64,000 bases of DNA from an uncultured Bacteroidia bacterium (lineage in GTDB: Bacteria; Bacteroidota; Bacteroidia; Bacteroidales; F082): positions 1 through 64,000 of the forward strand of contig CACXXW010000006.1 of the NCBI GenBank assembly GCA_902771635.1, read 5' to 3'. A program made the position numbers and the translations under genes. A model generated the notes under the pieces. That model searched no databases, was not told where the DNA came from, and saw only the letters and a list, made by a program, of their open reading frames with translations. Below, piece by piece: positions 34,086 through 41,824 of the stretch (position 1 is its first letter; every line of letters starts with the position of its first letter).

Positions 34086-36766
34086 AAGGTCCCTGCGGTT
34101 CCTGAGCCTGTCGAAGGAGTCGAAGGGCCGCCTTCCTCAATCCCATGCAATTCCTCATAAATCGCGTCGCAGTCCTCATCACCAGGTTTGAACACCAATT
34201 CATCCTCAACCCAGTAGCAGCGCAGACCTTCCACGAGGATGCCGTCGCGGTTGTCCATTAGCCTCTCGGGGAAGAAACTCGTCAGGTGACCGATGCCGCA
34301 CACAATGTCGCCGCTGAAGATGTCGTCTGCATCGCTTACGCGAAGCATCCGATAGGTCTTGCCTTCGTATTCGAAATCTTCCACGGCATCCACATGCATC
34401 ACGATACTTTCCGTCCCCACTTTGATTTCCCACTCGTCGCCTACTTCTGCATTGAAGTCATAAAGCACAGTGAACTCACCCAAGGTCTTGTTCCACCAGT
34501 ATAATTTGCCGTCACGCTCATAGACATATTCATGTGTCACTTCGGTATGTATGTCTTTGTCGTAAAGCGTGTTGATTTTCACAAGAATATGTGCAGTGTC
34601 ATTGTTGATTATGGTGTCGCCAGCCTGATACATATATTGGTAGGTGATGTTGCCGTTCTCATTTTGGATTTCATAGTACCATTCTGAGCCCAACGGGAAG
34701 ATTTCATTTAAAACCACGGCTTCGGTGATATTGATACGGTAATAGAAATTCTGGTCGAAGGTTAACATCATTTTGGTTGTAAACGTTGCCGTAATTTCCT
34801 GGCCGTTGACATAAACAGTGTCGTTGCCCACGAGGAACCATTGACCGCCATCAATGTCTTGTTCGTTTTCAAGATAATATCTCCTGCCATTCGAATTAAA
34901 GACAATCTCCATTCCAGGCAAGGGAATATATCCTGTATGCGGCATAGGAGCCCAGTCAACGGTTCCTGTCAAGGTGGTTTCCTCATCAGTGTCCATCTCC
35001 ACCAATTCAACGACATTCACCTCATCGCCTGGCATATCATAACGGAAGTGCCGTATTCCTTTGATATCGACCTGCATACCTTCTCTGAAAATGTCGTTGT
35101 TGATGAACGTGTTTTTGTAAAGTTGGCCATTGCGCATCAGATAATGAGGAACAACTAAACTGGAAGGAAGTACGGTCAAAAAATGCTGATTCTCGTCTTC
35201 CTCACAAGGACAGGAAAGACATGGTGGATCCCAAAAATCCGTGGTAAGTGTACCGTCTATTTGGTAATTGTAATCCATAAATGGTTGGATAACGGCCAAT
35301 TCCATTCCATAATACGGAACAGCATATTGGTTCATCTGGATACCACAATGTCCGATGAAAGTACAAGGCAAACATCCCGCATATAATGTCATGCCATTGA
35401 AGGTAAGCGGGAATTCTTGCTGTTCGCCATTGATGGTGATGTAATAAGTCTGATAAGGAGGATTTATAGTTGTGATAATCACTTTATTATCTTCATAAGA
35501 TGCTTCAAGCGTCGCAGTGATGGCATCGTAATAATGTGCTGTAGTTTGCTGGATATCCAGCACATTTTGCGAATGTCCCACATAGTCATGCATCTCTTTG
35601 ATGGTTCCAAACGCACCGATAGTGGCACCCATAGGTATGGTGTCATAACGCACGATAAGTCTGCTCAAATCGGTAGGATTTGGGCGAAAACCGTCTACCG
35701 TCACGGGATAGATGTGATTGTCATCCACCCTGATGGCCTGCCCTGCGCCATGTGGATAATTCCCAAAGGCAAAAGCATCTTGCAAAACAACGACTTCGCC
35801 TTCAATGTAATGGATGTCGTTGGTGTTGAATACGCTTTTCATGCGAGCACCATGACCACCAAAATACAAGTGTCCATCGCGGCCTTTGTAAATAGAGCCA
35901 TCACCCAATCCGCCTGGAGAAGGTGAGTAAAGCGGCAGTGCCTCACCATTTTCGTAGAAGTTTTCGCCATGGTCGGCTGAATAGCGCAACACTGTGTAAT
36001 CGTTATAATCATCGCCCACATCGTGAAGGTCATAGACAATTCCGTTGTCGGCAATCGTGAACCGCCTGTCAGGAACGAGATATAAGCCTTGTTGCTGCTG
36101 GTAATGTCCGTAACCGCCAGCCACCACATTGCCTTCGGGATTCAACTCCATGTGGTAAATCATAGCGCCTGCGAGCAAGCAAGTCCAGTTTTCAATGTCA
36201 TTGAAATTTGCGGTATATATGCCTAATTCATAAGTAGGAACCGCATTGGTTATGCTGATATAAACATTTCCCTCATGGTCAGCGAGGATGCTGGTGAAAA
36301 CCATGTCTTGCAGGAAACTGATGTTGGTCTCGTTCCACGATTCGCCGCCGTCCAAGGTCCAGAAAAACTTTTCGTTGTTGACCATAACGATGGTGTCGTT
36401 TGAAAGCGAATACATTCCTTCTACCCAATTGGTGGAGATGCCTGACGCCTGCTCTTGCCAGGTGTCGCCGTTGTCATCAGAATAATAGAGTCGATAGTTG
36501 TTTTGATTAAAAATGAAGATGCGATCATTGTCATTGATGATGAAATGTTTTGAATTGACATAACTCAAATCATAGTTTAATTCCCATGTTGCGCCTTCAT
36601 CCTGCGAGCGATGGAGGCCACTATAGCCCCAATTGCTGAAAATACTGCCGTCGGCTGAGACGCCAAGGAACTCGCCGTTCATATCTATAGGCTTCCAAAC
36701 ATTTTGCGCCGCGCCACCAAGGACGAAGCCAGCCAAAATCGCTATAGTTAATACTAATCTTTTCAT
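34061..36766 (-). CDS. Secreted propeller protein of the T9SS array, sorting domain broken
   Basis: About 901 residues from ATG 36766, which begins signal peptide MKRLVLTIAILAGFVLGGAAQ. An Asp-box propeller (RSQDEGATW, YSDDNGDTW, WTLDGGESW) spans about 20-330. An unrecognised middle region (about 340-690, with a CLSCPCEEDEN cysteine cluster) follows, then the shared module (WYYEIQNENGNITYQYMYQAGDTIINNDT... GDEWEIKVGTESIVMHVDAV... GIGHLTSFFPERL). It ends GPSTPSTGSGTAGTFMIYQHQR; the normal YPNPTNG... sorting domain is lost by a 59-nt deletion and frameshift. Without the domain it would stay periplasmic or unanchored. The first 30 residues nearly match those of the neighbour at 31238. Confidence 0.82.
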   Translation of the reverse strand: MKRLVLTIAILAGFVLGGAAQNVWKPIDMNGEFLGVSADGSIFSNWGYSGLHRSQDEGATWELNYDLSYVNSKHFIINDNDRIFIFNQNNYRLYYSDDNGDTWQEQASGISTNWVEGMYSLSNDTIVMVNNEKFFWTLDGGESWNETNISFLQDMVFTSILADHEGNVYISITNAVPTYELGIYTANFNDIENWTCLLAGAMIYHMELNPEGNVVAGGYGHYQQQQGLYLVPDRRFTIADNGIVYDLHDVGDDYNDYTVLRYSADHGENFYENGEALPLYSPSPGGLGDGSIYKGRDGHLYFGGHGARMKSVFNTNDIHYIEGEVVVLQDAFAFGNYPHGAGQAIRVDDNHIYPVTVDGFRPNPTDLSRLIVRYDTIPMGATIGAFGTIKEMHDYVGHSQNVLDIQQTTAHYYDAITATLEASYEDNKVIITTINPPYQTYYITINGEQQEFPLTFNGMTLYAGCLPCTFIGHCGIQMNQYAVPYYGMELAVIQPFMDYNYQIDGTLTTDFWDPPCLSCPCEEDENQHFLTVLPSSLVVPHYLMRNGQLYKNTFINNDIFREGMQVDIKGIRHFRYDMPGDEVNVVELVEMDTDEETTLTGTVDWAPMPHTGYIPLPGMEIVFNSNGRRYYLENEQDIDGGQWFLVGNDTVYVNGQEITATFTTKMMLTFDQNFYYRINITEAVVLNEIFPLGSEWYYEIQNENGNITYQYMYQAGDTIINNDTAHILVKINTLYDKDIHTEVTHEYVYERDGKLYWWNKTLGEFTVLYDFNAEVGDEWEIKVGTESIVMHVDAVEDFEYEGKTYRMLRVSDADDIFSGDIVCGIGHLTSFFPERLMDNRDGILVEGLRCYWVEDELVFKPGDEDCDAIYEELHGIEEGGPSTPSTGSGTAGTFMIYQHQR
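34097..34129. repeat. Expanded GGTTCCTGAGCCTGTCGAAGG repeat, family B
   Basis: Includes a duplicated GTCGAAGG unit, coding GPSTPSTGSG. Confidence 0.7.
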
Positions 36767-36809
36767 GGTTGTATGTTTTTGATTGTTATTCATTTATTCG
36801 TTTCGGTCT

Positions 36810-36878
36810 GTAGGGCTGTCGTATTACGGCAGCCACTGTGCCGTTTCAGGTGCGGCTGCCACGGTGTGACAGCCCTAC
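36810..36878. repeat. 69-bp imperfect palindrome, family C copy 3
   Basis: GTAGGGCTGTCGTATTACGG ... CCACGGTGTGACAGCCCTAC, ending 11 bp before the stop at 36889. The centre matches copy 2. Confidence 0.85.
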
Positions 36879-36888
36879 AAGACCGCGA

Positions 36889-39849
36889 TTATCGCACCAC
36901 AAATTTACGCGTCTCGCCCGCAAAGGTAATGAAATACATGCCTTGAGGCAATGATGAAACATCTATCTGTTGGTTATCAGCGTTGATGTTGTTCTGTAGA
37001 GACGCAAAATTTTGCGTCTCTACAAACAAAACACCGTTTGTCGGATTAGGATAAACCGTCAAGGCCCCTGAGCCCGTCGAAGGGCCGTCCTCCTCCACAC
37101 CGTGCAGTTCGCTAATGACTGCGTCGCAGTCCTCATCACCAGGTTTGAACACCAATTCATCCTCAATCCAGTAGCAGCGAAGGCCTTCCACACTGATACG
37201 GTCGCCATTGTCCATCAGCCTTTCGGGGAAGAAACTGGTGAGGTGACCGATGCCACACACGATGTCGCCGCTGAAGTAGTTGTCCACATCGCTGACACGC
37301 AGCATCCGATAGGTCTTGCCTTCGTATTCAACGGTTTCCACGGCGTCAACGTGCATGATGAGGGTTTCCGTGCCGACCTTGGTGACCCAAGTGTCGCCTT
37401 CATACAGCACGGTAAACTCCTCCAAGGTCTTGTTCCACCAATACACCTTACCGTCGCGCACATAGACATACTCGTGCGTCACCTCATCATGCAGGCCTTT
37501 GTCATAAAGCGTGTTGATTTTCACAAGGATATGCGACGGTTCATCGTTGACAATGGTGTCGCCAGCCTGATACATGTATTGGTAGGTGATGCTGCCGTTC
37601 TCGTTCTCGATTTCATAGTACCATTCCGAAGGAAAAGCAATCACATTGGGAATGTCATCGGAATTGGGGATGCTTTTCCAGTATTGGTCATTGCCAAAGA
37701 AATACAAATGGTTGTCATAGCTTTTGGAGAGGAAGCCGTCTTCACCACCAGGGGCAGGTGCCGACACAGGAAGGTTCTCGACGGTGTTGTAGAAATGCTC
37801 GCCGTGGTCTAAAGAATAAGCCAAAACCACATTGTCATACATGGTCATAGCGGTCTTGTAAACGATGCCATTGTCGGCAACGGCAACACGATTGGACCAA
37901 AAGGCATAAAACCCTGGCACATGCTCGAAACCCGAAAAATCGCCTCCGAAATTCACGGCGCAAATGATATTGCCCTCAGGGTCAAATGCCATGTCCTTTA
38001 TGCCAACATTCTCAAAAGCAGCAATTTCCCAGTTCTGCATATCAGAGAGGGTGGAATGATACACGCCGATGTTAGGCCCGATGTAATACCAGACACTGAC
38101 ATACACATCTCCGTTTTCGCTGACGAGGAGGTCGCTGATTTCTTGGTGTTCTTCCATGAATTCAAGGCCTGAAAAGCCCCAAGTTTCACCACCGTCAAGC
38201 GTCCAAAAGATTTCCCTGTTTTGAGTCCACCCCACAACGATGTCATTGGTTGCAGCATATAGACCTGCTACACCTATCAAACCACACGAGGATATTTGGT
38301 TGGTTTGCTGCCATGTGTCGCCGTTGTCGTCGGAATACATGACCGTCACCGTATTATTATTAAAAACAAAAATCCTTCCTTCTTTGCTGACGGCGAGATT
38401 TCCAACACTGCCGTCGAACACAGTTTCCCATGTTTCGCCATCATCTTGCGAACGAACCAATGTGGAAGGATAGACATCTGTATTTCTACAGAACAGGTCT
38501 CCTTGCGCATCAGCACCTAAAAAAACTCCAGGTATTTCGATAGGCTTCCAAAGGCTATGCGCCACATTGCCGCCGTTTGAAAGGCCTCCTACAATTAAGA
38601 AGAAATAACCGCTTTCTTCGCCTTCGGAACTGCGACAATAGGCATGTGTCACGACTTGCTCTTCAGGAAAATTGACCAAAGTGACCGCAACCTCAAGAAA
38701 TCCACCCGCCGGGATTTCGTAAGGCAGGCTGTGCGAAGGCACCATTTCAAGATAGTTGGTGCCGTATTCGCGAATCTCATAAACAGTGATGCTTTGCAGG
38801 GCATTGGTGTTGTGCAGGTAGAAGGATTGCGTCAAAGGAGTGTTTTCATCGAAAGTAACCCCTTGCATAGGTATGTATTGCAGACCTTCGTCCCAGGCCT
38901 CCTCGTTGACCCTAACGATGACTTGCTTGTTACCAATCGAGGTTGTAATGTTGATATAAATGGTTTGATAGCCTTTATAACCTATGGAATTCAATTCCAC
39001 TTCTATCTCTGTAGATTGATTGGGCTGCAAAATTTGGGGAAAAGTTGCGTAGACTATCAGCATATTGTTGTCGGGCTGAATATCAATGTCTGAAATTGTG
39101 ACAGGATTGTCTGTCTGATTAATAAGGTGGATGGTCTGAGATTCATAATACGACTCAAAGGTCAGCGTTGTTGGCGAAATAACCAAATCGCCATGCTGCG
39201 AAGGATAAACGAAATAACAACTATTAATACTTGGATAGGAATTTTGCCATATCAAATCACCGTCCTCATAATAACAAAGGAGGTCAGTCGACCCTCCCAC
39301 TAAAAAAAGTGATCCTGAATCAATTATCCCATAAAGGCTGCCAATACCTTCAATCCATACTTCCTGTTCACCATTACCAAAAGGATATTCCAACACGATT
39401 TGTTGTCTTGGTTCTTCATTAACGAGGATTTCTCCCTTTTCGACAACGACCATGCAACACTCATAAAACCCATAGTCACACATGCAAATGGTATCTCCAA
39501 CTTCCATTGAGAAATCATATAAGAGATGTTCATCAGAAGTGGAAGGTCTACGAGAGAAGACTTGCCCATCCTCGGTTTCTCTGAGAAAGCCCCAGAGATT
39601 CCAACCTGTAAGGTCTTCGTTCCTTGTCGCATACATCACTTTGTACGGCACGCCATCCACCAGCGTATCACCTTCGATTTTATAAATGTCGGTATACCTG
39701 TGCGGCGGCTCCGGCGGATTCCAAGGATAGGAAAACAGCACATTCCATTGTTTTCCATCCTCGACGATAGGATGATAGTCTTGTGCTTTCATGGTCATCC
39801 CGCCCATCATCATCAGGGCAATCACTGCGATAAAACTAAGGTTTTTCAT
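36889..39849 (-). CDS. Secreted multi-domain propeller protein with T9SS sorting domain
   Basis: 986 residues from ATG 39849 (signal peptide MKNLSFIAVIALMMMGGMTMKAQ). In order: an N-terminal module (about 25-220, IYKIEGDTLVDGVPYKVMYAT...LLYDFSMEVGDTICM...IEGIGSLYGI), an Ig-like/ASH-type region (about 230-430), an Asp-box propeller (RSQDDGETW, YSDDNGDTW, WTLDGGETW; about 450-730), the shared C-terminal module, and an intact sorting domain ending LPQGMYFITFAGETRKFVVR. The C-terminal module looks like a second copy of the N-terminal one. It is the only one of the three propeller paralogues still in frame with its export signal. Surface or secreted role; ligand unknown. Confidence 0.87.
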   Translation of the reverse strand: MKNLSFIAVIALMMMGGMTMKAQDYHPIVEDGKQWNVLFSYPWNPPEPPHRYTDIYKIEGDTLVDGVPYKVMYATRNEDLTGWNLWGFLRETEDGQVFSRRPSTSDEHLLYDFSMEVGDTICMCDYGFYECCMVVVEKGEILVNEEPRQQIVLEYPFGNGEQEVWIEGIGSLYGIIDSGSLFLVGGSTDLLCYYEDGDLIWQNSYPSINSCYFVYPSQHGDLVISPTTLTFESYYESQTIHLINQTDNPVTISDIDIQPDNNMLIVYATFPQILQPNQSTEIEVELNSIGYKGYQTIYINITTSIGNKQVIVRVNEEAWDEGLQYIPMQGVTFDENTPLTQSFYLHNTNALQSITVYEIREYGTNYLEMVPSHSLPYEIPAGGFLEVAVTLVNFPEEQVVTHAYCRSSEGEESGYFFLIVGGLSNGGNVAHSLWKPIEIPGVFLGADAQGDLFCRNTDVYPSTLVRSQDDGETWETVFDGSVGNLAVSKEGRIFVFNNNTVTVMYSDDNGDTWQQTNQISSCGLIGVAGLYAATNDIVVGWTQNREIFWTLDGGETWGFSGLEFMEEHQEISDLLVSENGDVYVSVWYYIGPNIGVYHSTLSDMQNWEIAAFENVGIKDMAFDPEGNIICAVNFGGDFSGFEHVPGFYAFWSNRVAVADNGIVYKTAMTMYDNVVLAYSLDHGEHFYNTVENLPVSAPAPGGEDGFLSKSYDNHLYFFGNDQYWKSIPNSDDIPNVIAFPSEWYYEIENENGSITYQYMYQAGDTIVNDEPSHILVKINTLYDKGLHDEVTHEYVYVRDGKVYWWNKTLEEFTVLYEGDTWVTKVGTETLIMHVDAVETVEYEGKTYRMLRVSDVDNYFSGDIVCGIGHLTSFFPERLMDNGDRISVEGLRCYWIEDELVFKPGDEDCDAVISELHGVEEDGPSTGSGALTVYPNPTNGVLFVETQNFASLQNNINADNQQIDVSSLPQGMYFITFAGETRKFVVR
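36996..37023. repeat. Perfect 28-bp palindrome inside a sorting domain, family A
   Basis: GTAGAGACG-CAAAATTTTG-CGTCTCTAC, coding VETQNFASL at the same place as the copies at 29070 and 30869, but with a different centre. Confidence 0.9.
37061..37086. repeat. GGCCCCTGAGCCCGTCGAAGGGCC repeat, family B
   Basis: Codes GPSTGSGA just before the sorting domain YPNPTNG. Confidence 0.7.
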
Positions 39850-39980
39850 AGGTCTAATTATTTGATTGTTATTACTTTGTATTTCTAATTTTATTGCTTC
39901 GCAAGAAATCATTCAAAAATAAGTTGAAAATCTTTTGAAAATATATTTATTTGATTTTGAGTGATTTTATAATGATTTTT

Positions 39981-41435
39981 CTATGATTTCTCGGCCTTGG
40001 CCGATCCAATGTCCATCTTCATCTGTTTTATGCGGGTTTTGCGTTTGTAGTAAGAGTCAGTCTGCGTGTCCAACAGAATGGAAATCACTTGGTTGGAGAA
40101 GCCGTTTTTCGAGAGGCAGCAGATGCGCACATCCCACTTGCCGAGTTTTGGATAGAGTTGCAACAGCCGCTGCGAGAAGCCGTCGAAGACCAAGTCGGTG
40201 AGGCTGATGAAGTCGTTCCAGTCGTTGTCAGTCAGTTCGAAGTTGAGCGAGTCGTTGTTCACTTCTTCCGTGAGGGCTTGCGCGGTGGTCATAATCTTGT
40301 TTCGCGTCAAGATTTTCTGGATCGACATCAAATCTTTCGGTGGGAGGGATTGCTGGTAGCGGCGTAGTTCGTCGTTGGTGCGAATCAGGTTCTCCATGTC
40401 GCTCACCAACTCATGGATGCGGTTTTGGTCGCGCTCCACCTGCCGCCCAAAGTGCTCCATCTCCAACTTGTGGTCGCTGATTTTCTTCCTCACAATCAGG
40501 AGGATGACAAGCAAGGCAATCACCGCCAAGGCGATAATCAGATAGAGTTTCAGGTCGCGGGTGCGGTGCAGGCTCTCCAACTCGCTTTGCTGGGCTTTCA
40601 GCTCATATTCCGCCTTGATTCTTTGCATGGTCTCACTGGAGTGCTCCGCGTCAGCTTGCATCAAGTTGTCTGAAAAATGCGTGTGGTATTTCACCGCCTG
40701 CTGGTAGTCGCCTTCGCTGTAGGCGATGGCGTAAAGCGTCTGATAGACAGACATCTTCAGTCCCGCCCGCTCGCTGCGGAGGGCTTGATTCAAAAACGAC
40801 TTTGCCTTGTCGTTTTCGCGCGTGTAATAATAAAGGATGCCCAAGGTCATGTGGGCGATATCGGTGTCGTTATCGCTGAGACCGATTTCCAAGGCCTGAT
40901 TGACGCTCTCGATGCCTTTGGCGAAGTTGCCCGTCTCCATATAGTAATCGCGGCCCATCTCTAGATAGAGGTCAGCGAGCATGGCTTGGTCGTTGATGAA
41001 GGTGGCGACGCGGAAGGCCGAGTCGTAGTATTGCTTGGCTTGGGTGTATTGCTCCTGTGCCCTCACCGCCCGACCGCTGTTGCGGTAGGCATTCATCATG
41101 CCAGTGGAGTCGGCAGTCTGCTTAAAGCAGTTCAGTGCCTGCTGATGTTGCTTGAAGGCATCCTCGAAAAGGCCGTGTTTGAGGTACATCGCGCCGAGGT
41201 TGTCGCAGAGCTGGCCTTCCAATTGGATGGTTTCGGCAGTCTTATCGGAACGCTGCACGAGAGCCAGCCCTTGCAAGAACTTCTCGGCGGCTTCTTCGGA
41301 GCGGCGTTGCTCGCGCAGTTGTACGCCTTCATTATAGAGGGCTTGGGCTTGCTCAAGGCGCTTGGTTGGGCTGTCGCAGGAAGCCAGCGCGAGGACTGCG
41401 GTGATTAGGATGAGTGGTTTCAAGTGTGTTTTCAT
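39981..41435 (-). CDS. Membrane-anchored TPR lipoprotein with C-terminal helix-turn-helix
   Basis: 484 residues from ATG 41435, which starts a lipoprotein signal (LALASC, Cys20). TPR-type helix pairs fill about 25-300 (ALYNEGVQLREQRRSEEAAEKFLQGL, YLKHGLFEDAFKQHQQALNCF, NQALEIGLSDNDTDIAHMTLGILYYY). A transmembrane helix (LYLIIALAVIALLVILLIV) near 325-345 follows, then a coiled coil. The last ~75 residues resemble a LuxR-like HTH (WDVRICCLSKNGFSNQVISILLDTQTDSYYKRKTRIK). Bacteroidota encode many such membrane-bound regulators linking periplasmic sensing to transcription. It lies directly upstream of the T9SS array on the same strand. Confidence 0.8.
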   Translation of the reverse strand: MKTHLKPLILITAVLALASCDSPTKRLEQAQALYNEGVQLREQRRSEEAAEKFLQGLALVQRSDKTAETIQLEGQLCDNLGAMYLKHGLFEDAFKQHQQALNCFKQTADSTGMMNAYRNSGRAVRAQEQYTQAKQYYDSAFRVATFINDQAMLADLYLEMGRDYYMETGNFAKGIESVNQALEIGLSDNDTDIAHMTLGILYYYTRENDKAKSFLNQALRSERAGLKMSVYQTLYAIAYSEGDYQQAVKYHTHFSDNLMQADAEHSSETMQRIKAEYELKAQQSELESLHRTRDLKLYLIIALAVIALLVILLIVRKKISDHKLEMEHFGRQVERDQNRIHELVSDMENLIRTNDELRRYQQSLPPKDLMSIQKILTRNKIMTTAQALTEEVNNDSLNFELTDNDWNDFISLTDLVFDGFSQRLLQLYPKLGKWDVRICCLSKNGFSNQVISILLDTQTDSYYKRKTRIKQMKMDIGSAKAEKS

Positions 41436-41480
41436 AGTCATTCTACTTTTTGACGCGGGACTACTAGCTTCACCCAAAAC

Positions 41481-41568
41481 CGTCATTGCGGGCCTGACCC
41501 GCAATCTCTCGTGCGTAAGGAGTATGTCTTCGCGCTCGGGAGATGGCGGATGTTCCTCTGCCATGACG
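41481..41568. repeat. ~88-bp family D element, copy 2
   Basis: CGTCATTGCGGGCCTGACCC ... GAGATGGCGGATGTTCCTCTG ... CATGACGG, similar to 25605-25691. Confidence 0.7.
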
Positions 41569-41613
41569 GTGTAAAGTGTAAGGGTAGTTTCCCCCGTCCT
41601 TTGTCCGTCATTG

Positions 41614-41621
41614 CAAAAATA
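41614..41621 (-). promoter_or_regulatory. -7 element TATTTTTG for the TPR regulator
   Basis: Minus-strand TATTTTTG about 180 bp before ATG 41435. Confidence 0.4.
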
Positions 41622-41764
41622 TAGCAAAAAAACATTTGTCAAGAGGTGAGAGGCTCTCCAAGGGGCCATGTCCCTACTTTTTTGGAATGTCCTTATCGGA
41701 TTATTCTGTAAATCAACGAAATAATAACCGACCACAAAAGCCGATGTCCTTACTTTTTTATGCG

Positions 41765-41800
41765 AAAAAAGCCGTCCCATTATCGTTTGGGACGGCTTTT
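41765..41800 (-). terminator. Terminator after RNase G
   Basis: On the minus strand AAAGCCGTCCCA - AACGATAA - TGGGACGGCTTTTTT. Confidence 0.85.
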
Positions 41801-41824
41801 CGAGGTTTTTTTGGCAGCACTTCC

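Larger units (their letters stand above)
41436..41824. other. 389-bp intergenic region: promoter, family D repeat, terminator
   Basis: From the TPR gene outward: family D element (41481-41568), -7 element (41614-41621), about 140 bp with nothing recognisable, then the RNase G terminator (41765-41800). The repeat lies in the predicted leader of the TPR regulator mRNA. Confidence 0.6.

Noticed and set aside
15198..37023. CRISPR array from recurring palindromes
   Set aside because: Copies are scattered, several inside genes, with no regular spacers and no cas genes.
31100..37500. Long plus-strand frames across the T9SS array
   Set aside because: They are shadows of minus-strand genes with clear domains and codon use.
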